The translations under genes and the position numbers were made by a program. 6,706 nucleotides of DNA. It comes from Ignavibacteriaceae bacterium (GTDB taxonomy: Bacteria; Bacteroidota; Ignavibacteria; Ignavibacteriales; Ignavibacteriaceae). The stretch's first letter is position 1, and every line of letters begins with the position of its first letter. The stretch lies in the NCBI GenBank assembly GCA_022865965.1, contig JALHTS010000304.1:1-6706 (forward strand), read 5' to 3'. Shown in pieces: positions 1 through 4,422 of the stretch. The notes under the pieces are model-generated. The model saw only the letters and a program-made list of their open reading frames with translations, did not search any database and was not told the origin of the DNA.

Positions 1-81
1 ACCTTTTCCTGATGAACACGAACCATAAATGTGATAGACTTTACTATCTGCCGAATGAAATGGTGATATTTGTTTTGCCAT
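1..81 (-). CDS. 5' end of a small unknown protein (partial)
   Basis: An open frame starts with ATG at 81-79 on the minus strand and runs off the left edge, giving 27 codons. It begins MAKQISPFHSADSKVYHIYG and continues with a Ser/Cys/Gly-rich stretch (GSCSSGKG). The start is well supported: AGGAGAA (complement of 88-94) lies 7 nt upstream of the ATG. The Val-Tyr-His-x-Tyr-x-x-Cys pattern resembles the opening of small conserved Bacteroidota proteins that carry a Cys-containing knuckle after it, but this is from memory and the diagnostic part is outside the window. Function unknown. Two palindromes at 111-153 sit 30 to 72 bp upstream and may regulate it. Confidence 0.55.
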   Translation of the reverse strand, partial: MAKQISPFHSADSKVYHIYGSCSSGKG

Positions 82-110
82 AACAGGTTCTCCTAGAATT
101 GTTTATTAAT

Positions 111-153
111 AGTTAAAGTTTAACTGTGATGTATTAGTTAAGATAAACTTAAC
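111..153 (-). promoter_or_regulatory. double palindrome, possible operator
   Basis: Two adjacent inverted repeats share the half-site AGTTAA. The first is AGTTAAA-G-TTTAACT at 111-125 (7-bp perfect arms, 1-nt spacer). The second is GTTAAG-ATAAA-CTTAAC at 137-153 (6-bp perfect arms, 5-nt spacer). They lie immediately upstream of the RBS of the minus-strand gene starting at 81, which is where a repressor operator would be expected. The DNA is AT-rich, so some palindromes occur by chance; two in a row with the same half-site is less likely. The binding protein is unknown. Confidence 0.35.
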
Positions 154-176
154 CATTTTATCTGAATATTTAAACG

Positions 177-262
177 GTTCTTGAAATTATACAACAATTA
201 AAAATCTCGTTACCGAAGCATCAGGGTTTGCCTAACCGTTTATTATTTTTTTCTTCAAGAAC
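177..262. repeat. 9-bp inverted repeat around 68 nt
   Basis: GTTCTTGAA at 177-185 is repeated in reverse complement as TTCAAGAAC at 254-262. The enclosed segment holds TACCGAAG (211-218), which matches the acceptor end of the tRNA-Leu gene, and GCCTAAC (230-236). No gene is visible between 154 and 522. The repeat may mark a junction near the left edge of the IS110 remnant, but IS110 elements normally lack terminal inverted repeats, so its meaning is unclear. Confidence 0.3.
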
Positions 263-329
263 GATTGAACTTGTATGAATTAAAATCTAATTTACAACCG
301 CATGGATGTTCACACTTTGCTATTTTACT

Positions 330-460
330 CATTTTGCCCCTTGTCCGATTTCTTTTCCAGCAGGGGATGATCGATGTGTTAAGTGCTGGATCTTTTATTC
401 AACATTTTTAATTATTACTTACTCGTTTAGGCGGGTTATTTGCAAGTACGTATGTTTAAA
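330..460 (+). ncRNA. possible IS110 bridge-RNA region (remnant)
   Basis: IS110-group elements carry a non-coding region upstream of the transposase that is transcribed as a structured bridge RNA with two specificity loops. The non-coding DNA upstream of the truncated transposase here contains two successive stem-loops. TCCAGCA/TGCTGGA (356-362 with 384-390) has a 21-nt loop. The nested pairs AACAT/ATGTT (401-405 with 452-456) and TACTT/AAGTA (416-420 with 444-448) close a 23-nt loop. An alternative stem, CCCC-T-(T)-G with CAGGGG (337-343 with 361-366), competes with the first. The assignment rests only on position and hand-folded stems; the boundaries are approximate. Confidence 0.22.
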
Positions 461-476
461 ATGTGATATTTATTTA

Positions 477-524
477 ATTTGAGATTTCCAGAAAGTAACA
501 AATATCTATAAGGAGGTCTCAAAT
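477..524 (+). promoter_or_regulatory. hairpin sequestering the RBS and start of the IS110 transposase
   Basis: Bases 477-489 can pair with 512-524 in a continuous 13-bp stem (11 Watson-Crick pairs and two G-U pairs at 485/516 and 486/515) closing a 22-nt loop. The 3' arm contains the GGAGG of the Shine-Dalgarno sequence and the first two bases of the ATG at 523. In mRNA this would hide the ribosome binding site. Such structures are known in several insertion sequences as a brake on transposase translation from read-through transcripts. That role is inferred here; the base pairing is seen directly. Confidence 0.55.
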
Positions 525-654
525 GAAAACTGATCCGGATAATACTTCGTTCTTTGAAAACATTTTGTTGTTCATTGGAATCGATGTTCATAAATCAAAA
601 TGGGTGGTCACTATCAGAACTTATGATCTCGAACTAAAAACAAAGGAGTATTAA
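523..654 (+). pseudogene. IS110-family transposase, N-terminal fragment
   Basis: The frame starts at ATG 523 with a very strong RBS (AAGGAGG at 510-516, 6-nt spacing) and encodes 43 residues ending in TAA at 652-654. The segment FIGIDVHKSKWVVTIRTYDL at residues 17-36 is the start of a DEDD (RuvC-like) IS110 transposase; the Asp in GIDVHK corresponds to the first catalytic acidic residue. A full transposase is around 300-400 residues, so nearly 90 percent is missing, including the other catalytic residues and the C-terminal serine domain. Homology seems to end at LELKT (about 642). The last three codons run into the RBS of the FISUMP gene. The stop is 1 nt from that gene's ATG, so translation of the fragment could be coupled to it. 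Confidence 0.75.
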
Positions 655-655
655 T

Positions 656-1207
656 ATGGAAGCAACATTTAAAACCATAAAAATTGGCAAGCAAGTTTGG
701 ATGGCAGAGAACTTGAATATCAACGTTTTTCGCAATGGTGATCTAATTGGAGAAGCAAAATCTGATGAAGAATGGCAAAGAGCCAGAGAATCAGAAAGAG
801 CAGCCTGGTGTTATTATAATAACAATCCTGAAAACAGTAAAAAATACGGTAATATTTATAATTGGTATGCAGCAGTTGATCCGCGAGGTTTAACACCAGA
901 AGGTTGGCATTTACCAAACAAAAAGGAATTTGATATATTACTAAAAAATTGTGGTGGTAAAGAAAGTGTATTTGGTTCATTGATTCCTGGTGGCTCATCT
1001 GGTTTTAATACGATATTTGGCGGGTGGCGGGATGGTTATGGAGATTTCTCCAAACTTGAGAAACGTACCGTCTATTGTTCTAGTACACAGGTTAGTGATG
1101 ATGCTACTTGTGCATATTACTTGGGCATCTTTAACGATATAAGGGACGTGTACTTGGATTATTTCAATAAGGGCTTTGGCTTCTCAATTCGCTTATTGAA
1201 GGACTAA
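656..1207 (+). CDS. FISUMP-domain protein
   Basis: This 183-residue protein is almost entirely one 'Fibrobacter succinogenes major paralogous' domain (FISUMP, TIGR02145 type). Landmarks in order are KIGKQVWMAENLN (residues 9-21), WCYYNNNPENSKKYGNIYNW (51-70, with the YG-x-LYNWYA motif), GLTPEGWHLP (78-87), a GGWRDGYGDF segment near 121-130, and the terminal YFNKGFGFSIRLLKD. The C-terminal signature is complete, so the domain looks intact. There is no signal peptide, although many family members are secreted or lipoproteins. The biochemical role of the family is not established. AAAGGAG at 642-648 lies 7 nt before the ATG, and the upstream IS110 fragment ends 1 nt before it, so IS-derived transcription may now drive this gene. 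Confidence 0.85.
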   Translation: MEATFKTIKIGKQVWMAENLNINVFRNGDLIGEAKSDEEWQRARESERAAWCYYNNNPENSKKYGNIYNWYAAVDPRGLTPEGWHLPNKKEFDILLKNCGGKESVFGSLIPGGSSGFNTIFGGWRDGYGDFSKLEKRTVYCSSTQVSDDATCAYYLGIFNDIRDVYLDYFNKGFGFSIRLLKD

Positions 1208-1436
1208 CTTGACAATTTGATTTATCTATCTCGTATAACCAGCTTTTCCACCCGACCGCGTTTTCATTGCGACATTTTTCAAATTATCGGGTTTGGTGAA
1301 AAAGGTAAGCATTGCAAGTAACGTTGTTCTATTAAATAAAATTCTTAAAAATGATTGGCTGTAACTTTTTGTTCGGCATCTCTGTTAAGGGCAGACGTGT
1401 GAAAAGCCACGCCGTTAGGCAATTTGAGACAAAGAA
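1208..1436. other. intergenic region with imperfect inverted repeat and attC-like half-site
   Basis: No gene is visible in these 229 bases. CTTTTCCACCCGA at 1243-1254 forms an imperfect inverted repeat with 1287-1304 (TCGGG, then TTTGG, then GAAAAAG). The sequence ends in GCCGTTAGGC at 1411-1420, whose GTTAGGC fits the integron R' consensus GTTRRRY, 16 nt before the lipoprotein ATG. The stop codon of the preceding gene lies inside GACTAAC (1202-1208), one mismatch from the R'' consensus RYYYAAC. The two half-sites are about 219 bp apart, longer than the usual attC span, so this is only suggestive. Confidence 0.3.
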
Positions 1437-1829
1437 ATGAAAAACACAATCATATTTCTATCTGTCCTTTTCTTCATTTACTATCAAGCCTGTACTAATG
1501 ACCCGTCAGAGAAAGAAATCGAATATAAACTTCCCCCAACATTCGAATTTACAGATAAAATCCGTTATACTGTCGAGGGTGGAGGTGATATTAATTTCAT
1601 TGTTGAAAATAATCCAGATTCTATCTCTATCATAGTTTTAAGATTTCAATTTCAAGATAGAAATGATTCTCTTATGATAAGTAAACTTGATATAGATAGT
1701 TTAGATCTAGTAATTCTCGAAGCTGTGTTCAAGGGTACTATTAATATCGGTGGCATTATTTATAGGAATGATTTACCTACTGGTACGTGGACATATATAT
1801 ATACATTGAATACAATAAGAATTGGCTGA
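1437..1829 (+). CDS. small predicted lipoprotein, function unknown
   Basis: This 130-residue protein begins with Met-Lys, a hydrophobic core (residues 4-16, TIIFLSVLFFIYY) and Gln-Ala-Cys at 17-19. That is a lipoprotein (type II) signal peptide with Cys19 as the lipidated residue; the -3 position is Tyr, so the lipobox is not ideal. The mature part is acidic, Ile-rich and probably beta-structured, with no motif I recognise. The 5' flank has only a weak GAG-type RBS, common in Bacteroidota. The gene is a lone open frame between two attC-like half-sites (1414-1420 and 1910-1916). That spacing of about 500 bp would suit an integron cassette, but this is inference. No neighbour gives a clue to function. 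Confidence 0.7.
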   Translation: MKNTIIFLSVLFFIYYQACTNDPSEKEIEYKLPPTFEFTDKIRYTVEGGGDINFIVENNPDSISIIVLRFQFQDRNDSLMISKLDIDSLDLVILEAVFKGTINIGGIIYRNDLPTGTWTYIYTLNTIRIG

Positions 1830-1909
1830 GAGTCGCGAATGAGGTTATTATAGATGAATTAAAATCTTTGTATAATTTAGTATACAGCACAATAAATGTA
1901 AACTTAAAG

Positions 1910-1943
1910 GCCTAATCCCTCCCGCTGTTCAACGCGGACAGCC
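1910..1943. repeat. GCCTAAT plus short palindrome, possible attC fragment
   Basis: GCCTAAT (1910-1916) differs by one base from the reverse complement of GTTAGGC at 1414-1420. It is followed by nested short inverted repeats: GCTGT/ACAGC (1924-1928 with 1938-1942) and CCGC/GCGG (1922-1925 with 1934-1937). This could be the R'' end of an attC site whose other half was lost when the minus-strand genes came to lie next to it. It could equally be an unrelated intergenic palindrome. Confidence 0.25.
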
Positions 1944-1956
1944 AAATTTTCAAGCT

Positions 1957-1975
1957 AAAAGGAGCAAGCTCCTTT
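1957..1975 (-). terminator. rho-independent terminator, possibly bidirectional
   Basis: AAAGGAG (1958-1964) and CTCCTTT (1969-1975) form a perfect 7-bp stem with a 4-nt loop. On the minus strand the stem ends in TTTT, giving a short U-tract, directly after the stop codon of the 19-residue ORF. On the plus strand it lies about 130 nt after the lipoprotein stop and is followed by CATTTCTT, so it could also stop that transcript. Confidence 0.6.
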
Positions 1976-2034
1976 CATTTCTTCCGTAGTATCTTACAGA
2001 TAATTCTTAACGCATCGATCAAAATCTTACCCAT
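1975..2034 (-). CDS. 19-residue cationic amphipathic peptide
   Basis: The minus-strand frame reads MGKILIDALRIICKILRKK and stop. The start ATG (2034-2032) has AAGGAG at 2048-2043 with an 8-nt spacing, a better RBS than most genes here, and the TGA abuts the terminator at 1958-1975. All polar residues fall at positions 3, 7, 10, 14 and 17-19 (3-4 spacing), so a helix would have one hydrophobic face and one charged face, with net charge about +5. It is 47 nt downstream of the HTH regulator on the same strand and probably shares its transcript. Membrane-active toxin, modulin-like or leader peptide roles are possible; none is shown. The RBS, stop and terminator fitting together argue that it is real despite its size. 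Confidence 0.6.
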   Translation of the reverse strand: MGKILIDALRIICKILRKK

Positions 2035-2081
2035 AGCATCAACTCCTTTTTAATGTAAAAATCCTCAACCGCTAAATGCGA

Positions 2082-2641
2082 TTAAGGATAAGCGAATTCT
2101 TCCAGACGAAAATATTCCAGGAATCTTTCTTTCAGGTGCTTAATGATTTGTCTTATGGTTTGATATGCGAGCTGAAGAATATCAGCAATGTCTTTTGCTT
2201 TATATCCTTGCATTAGGTGAGTGAGAATTGTCTTCTCCTGTGCGGTAAGTGTTCTTTGCCAATCTTTGAAGTCTATCTGAAATGAAATCTGTTCTTCAAC
2301 TGCTTCCTTCTTCCAGGGTTTACTTGTCATCCAATCATCAAACTCAACTATATCTGTTTCAACATCAGGTCTTCGTCGGTAGAATGACAGCGCATCAATG
2401 GTTGATGTCCCACCATAGCCTTTTTTACATACAGATCTTTTATCAACTTCCTTTGCTCTTTGGGTGATGAAGCATTTGTATCCTGTTGCTTAATCTCTTT
2501 ATCCGCAGCTGTATCACGAACAAACTTCTCGTAACTCTGGCAAACTAACTCCTGTACTTTGTCCTTTCGTCTTGGGTCGTATCGCATCACACTCCAATAA
2601 GCCTGATTAGCCACTATTGGATATAGTTCTTCCCAGGACAA
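2082..2641 (-). pseudogene. sigma/LuxR-like HTH regulator, split by one-base frameshift
   Basis: Two frames belong to one protein of about 186 residues. Frame one starts with TTG at 2641 (MSWEELYPIVANQAYWSVMR) and is valid to KQQD at 2480. The continuation lies one base back, at 2480-2082 (YKCFITQRAKEVDKRS, then GYGGTSTIDALSFYRRRPD, then FDDWMTSKPWKK). The C-terminus holds a LuxR/sigma region-4-type HTH, LTAQEKTIL...GYKAKDIADILQLAYQTIRQIIKHLKERF, at about residues 132-174 of the merged protein. The N-terminal third is reminiscent of sigma region 2, but I am not certain. TTG is the only usable start: an in-frame TAA precedes it directly, and AGGAG lies 9 nt upstream. There is no slippery heptamer, so a lost T or a sequencing error is likelier than programmed frameshifting. 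A separate protein starting at 2330 has no RBS. It probably regulates its own operon with the 19-residue peptide. Confidence 0.7.
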
Positions 2642-2651
2642 TTATAATTTC

Positions 2652-2681
2652 TCCTGTAATTGTGATTTAATTATTACAGGA
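2652..2681 (-). promoter_or_regulatory. 9-bp inverted repeat covering the regulator's RBS
   Basis: TCCTGTAAT (2652-2660) and ATTACAGGA (2673-2681) are perfect inverted copies with a 12-nt spacer, just upstream of the TTG start at 2641. The arm nearest the gene overlaps the AGGAG ribosome site (2655-2651 on the minus strand). In RNA it would form a hairpin that hides four of the five RBS bases; in DNA it could be an operator for autoregulation by the HTH protein. Both are inferences from position. Confidence 0.5.
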
Positions 2682-2715
2682 TTCTTATACCCTATTTTTT
2701 ATAAAATATTTATGA

Positions 2716-2729
2716 TGCACATTTGTGCA
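2716..2729 (-). promoter_or_regulatory. TGCACA-TT-TGTGCA palindrome
   Basis: This 14-bp palindrome with 6-bp perfect arms lies 75-88 bp upstream of the regulator's start. An AT-rich stretch at 2690-2715 between it and the gene could hold the promoter, though I see no clear -10/-33 pair. It may be a binding site for a dimeric HTH regulator. Confidence 0.3.
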
Positions 2730-2844
2730 AAGAAGTTGAATAAGAAGCAAAGGATAATTATGAAAGCAATGTATTAAAGCGAGTGACGGTGGGTGGTGGG
2801 GGATGATGCTTATGTTAATTATTAAAAATCGAACATTCACAAAT
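2730..2844. other. intergenic, with a G-rich tract
   Basis: No gene is supported between the integrase stop and the regulator's upstream region. A plus-strand run at 2788-2802 has the form GG-T-GGG-T-GG-T-GGGGG, which stands out in this AT-rich DNA and could form a two-layer G-quadruplex. I see no convincing integrase terminator here. Confidence 0.35.
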
Positions 2845-3944
2845 TTACTGTTTATCTCTTTGAGCCTTATCTAATTTATCCGTAGTTTCTTTCATATAAT
2901 CCTGAGCAAAGTGAGCGTAAATTTTTGTTGTTTCAATGTCTGCATGCGAGAGATATTTTGACAATTCATCTGTTCTACCAATTTCCTTCATAAATGTTGC
3001 ACCGAATGTATGTCTGAACATATGGATCGTGCCACTGATTCCAGTTTCCTCTAACGCCATATTTAATTTTTCATTTGGAGTTGCTCTACGTATTTTTTTC
3101 CTTTTTCGTTAACAAATACATATCTAGAATGTTTTCCAACCTGTTTCTTTAATATTTCGTAAGCCGTTTTTGTTATTCTGATTGTTTGAGATCTTCCTGA
3201 TTTTGTTTGATATTCATCTGTTGAGGTAATAGTTATTGTTGGATTATTATCATCCATCGAAACATTATCCCAAACGAGATTTATCATTTCATTCTTACGT
3301 AAACCCGTATAGGCTAAAAATTTCATAATTGGTACCCAATGTTCATTGAGCTTATCCCAAATTATATTTAATTGGTCATCTGTGTAGTATTTAATTGTGT
3401 TCGTCTTCACTACTTTAAGGGGAATTGTATGCAAGACTGGATTTGTTTCTAAATATTTATCATTTACAGCGACATTGAACATTTCAATTAAAAGGTCTCT
3501 GAGAATGTTTATAGTATTAGGATGCCAAGGTTTTGTTTTATTGACTGGTTCTTTCTTTAAACGACTAAAACATTCCTGCAAGTATTTATGAGTTATTAAT
3601 CTGATATTATCACAAGCTGCTGAAAAATATTTATGCATAAATTTTTCAAAGCCATCAAAGTAATTTTTATATCTACCATAAGTAGAATCTCTGACAATTC
3701 CTGATTTAGTATTTAAGTATTGGCTTATAAGATCTTTAAGCGAAATTATTTTTGATTGAGCGGGATATATACCGTGAATACCCAAAGTAAGATCTTGTTG
3801 TCTTTGAGCTTGAATTAACTTAGCATCTTTTTTGTTATGAGCAACAATCTCTCTAATTCTTTTCCCGTTGAGCATATAATCGAGTTGATAAACTGTTTTC
3901 TTTTTCCGTTTCACAGCAACAGTTTTTACTACTGGTACTCTCAT
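2845..3944 (-). pseudogene. tyrosine recombinase/integrase, split by one-base frameshift
   Basis: Restoring one A in the five-A run at 3067-3071 joins two frames into a protein of about 366 residues, a normal phage/island integrase length. Residues 1-65 are a basic arm-binding-like region, about 70-185 the helical core-binding domain, and 200-355 the catalytic domain. All catalytic residues are present across the join: Arg216 (AYTGLRKNE), Lys248 (QTKSGRS), His308 and Arg311 (HMFRH), His334 (LSHADI) and nucleophile Tyr343 (TTKIYAH). The first frame ends at TAA 3065-3063 and contains only Arg216 and Lys248; the second has the rest. ATG 3944 has AGGA 8-9 nt upstream. The gene starts 113 nt from the 3' end of tRNA-Leu and points away from it, the standard layout for an element integrated into a tRNA. 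As read, the enzyme is inactive unless the indel is an error or is bypassed. Confidence 0.85.
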
Positions 3945-3978
3945 TTTTTTTCCTAAATTTTCCTAACCGTAAGTTAAA

Positions 3979-4000
3979 TATTTGACACGTATTTGACACG
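3979..4000. repeat. tandem 11-bp repeat upstream of the integrase
   Basis: TATTTGACACG occurs twice with no gap (3979-3989 and 3990-4000), between the integrase start and the tRNA 3' end. Short direct repeats in this position are typical of integrase arm-type binding sites or of a repressor/excisionase site. A second, shorter direct repeat, TTTTCCTAA (3948-3956 and 3958-3966), overlaps the integrase leader. Confidence 0.55.
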
Positions 4001-4011
4001 CGAAGGAAGTA

Positions 4012-4045
4012 TAAAAAAGATAAAGCCTTGCAATACAAGGCTTTA
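4012..4045 (-). terminator. terminator of tRNA-Leu
   Basis: A perfect 10-bp stem (4021-4030 with 4036-4045; core AAAGCCTTG/CAAGGCTTT) with a 5-nt loop is followed on the minus strand by ATC and six T (complement of 4018-4013). It starts 11 nt after the mature tRNA 3' end, so it should end the tRNA transcript and insulate the integrase gene from it. Confidence 0.85.
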
Positions 4046-4056
4046 CGAGGATTGTG

Positions 4057-4142
4057 TACCGAAGGCCGGACTCGAACCGGCACATGGGGTGAACCATACT
4101 GGATTTTGAGTCCAGCGCGTCTACCAATTCCGCCACTTCGGC
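4057..4142 (-). tRNA. tRNA-Leu (anticodon CAA)
   Basis: This 86-nt class II tRNA begins GCCGAAGTGGCGGAATTGGT on the minus strand. The anticodon stem-loop is CTGGA-CTCAAAA-TCCAG with anticodon CAA (reads UUG). A long variable arm follows, then the T arm GCCGG-TTCGAGT-CCGGC. The acceptor stem pairs GCCGAAG with CTTCGGT, leaving a G1-U72 wobble where G1-C72 is usual; the discriminator is A73 and CCA is not encoded. The adjacent integrase makes its 3' end the likely attachment site, and base 72 may have been supplied by the integrated element. A palindrome AATTTCT-TT-AGAAATT (4150-4165) sits 8 nt before the 5' end; its role is unknown. Confidence 0.97.
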
Positions 4143-4329
4143 ATTTTACAATTTCTTTAGAAATTCTTTCCCAATTCCTGACTTAAAATATTTTCCTCTT
4201 TTTCTGGCTCATTCTCTTGCCGAGGAAATCTAACAGTATATTAATTCAAATGGTCTATAAATTCTGGAGTTCTATAATAATCGTTTTTTTAACGCATAAA
4301 CTGTGAACATAATTTAAAGTCCAGTTTAT

Positions 4330-4358
4330 CTACCAATTTTGGTAGGTTTATCTACCAA
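4330..4358. repeat. nested CTACCAA/TTGGTAG inverted and direct repeats
   Basis: CTACCAA (4330-4336), TTGGTAG (4339-4345) and CTACCAA (4352-4358) can pair in two alternative ways. TTTATCTACCAA is a 12-bp direct repeat (4325-4336 and 4347-4358). The unit comes from the D-arm part of the tRNA remnant, so it probably arose by local duplication around the inserts. Confidence 0.5.
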
Positions 4359-4378
4359 CCTGCCTGACGTCAGTCAGG
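4359..4378. repeat. 20-bp near-perfect palindrome insert
   Basis: CCTGCCTGACGTCAGTCAGG is palindromic except for one mismatched pair (4363 with 4374). It lies exactly inside the tRNA-derived sequence, before TTCCGC. It is much more GC-rich than its surroundings, suggesting a small dispersed palindromic repeat. Confidence 0.55.
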
Positions 4379-4388
4379 TTCCGCTTTA

Positions 4389-4422
4389 CCCACCGAAATT
4401 GAATTTTTTTAATGCAGGTGGG
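4389..4422. repeat. CCCACC...GGTGGG palindromic insert
   Basis: CCCACC (4389-4394) and GGTGGG (4417-4422) are perfect inverted arms around a 22-nt AT-rich loop. The element ends exactly where tRNA homology resumes at CACTTCGGCA, so it reads as an insertion into the tRNA copy. Confidence 0.5.

Larger units (their letters stand above)
211..4064. mobile_element. possible tRNA-Leu-integrated island (left end uncertain)
   Basis: A tyrosine recombinase beside the 3' end of tRNA-Leu, with tandem repeats between them, indicates an integrative element extending leftward from about 4064. The tRNA end TACCGAAG (4057-4064) recurs in direct orientation at 211-218. If that is the other attachment core, the element is 3.85 kb and carries the IS110 fragment, FISUMP gene, lipoprotein, peptide and regulator. 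An 8-bp match has roughly a one-in-five chance of occurring at random in this window, so the left end may lie beyond it. The frameshifts suggest the element is no longer mobile. Confidence 0.3.

Noticed and set aside
230..384. GCCTAAC (230-236) with GTTAAGT (378-384) as an attC pair
   Set aside because: 155 bp apart with no complementary inner arms; the second motif overlaps a better-supported stem-loop.
720..998. Open frame of 92 codons antisense to the FISUMP gene
   Set aside because: The sense frame encodes a clear FISUMP domain; the antisense translation is low-complexity and has no RBS.
1209..1238. TTGACA with TATAAC downstream as a sigma-70 promoter for the lipoprotein
   Set aside because: Spacing is 19 bp and the leader would be about 200 nt; in this AT-rich DNA and probable lineage, such matches are weak evidence.
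2282..2467. Plus-strand frame opposite the HTH regulator
   Set aside because: Antisense to recognisable coding sequence, with no RBS and no domain.
2477..2486. Programmed -1 ribosomal frameshift in the regulator
   Set aside because: The sequence CAGGATACAAAT contains no X-XXY-YYZ slippery heptamer and no clear downstream stem-loop.
2759..2777. Five-codon plus-strand frame MKAMY after an AAGGATAATT sequence
   Set aside because: Too short to judge and without context, unlike the 19-codon minus-strand frame, which has both an RBS and a terminator.
3853..4083. Minus-strand frame overlapping the tRNA, terminator and integrase start
   Set aside because: It runs through the tRNA-Leu 3' half and its terminator; the product is a translation of structural RNA and integrase DNA in the wrong frame.
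4150..4165. AATTTCT-TT-AGAAATT palindrome as a terminator
   Set aside because: Pure A/T-dominated stem, a 2-nt loop and no U-tract; recorded only as a palindrome near the tRNA 5' end.
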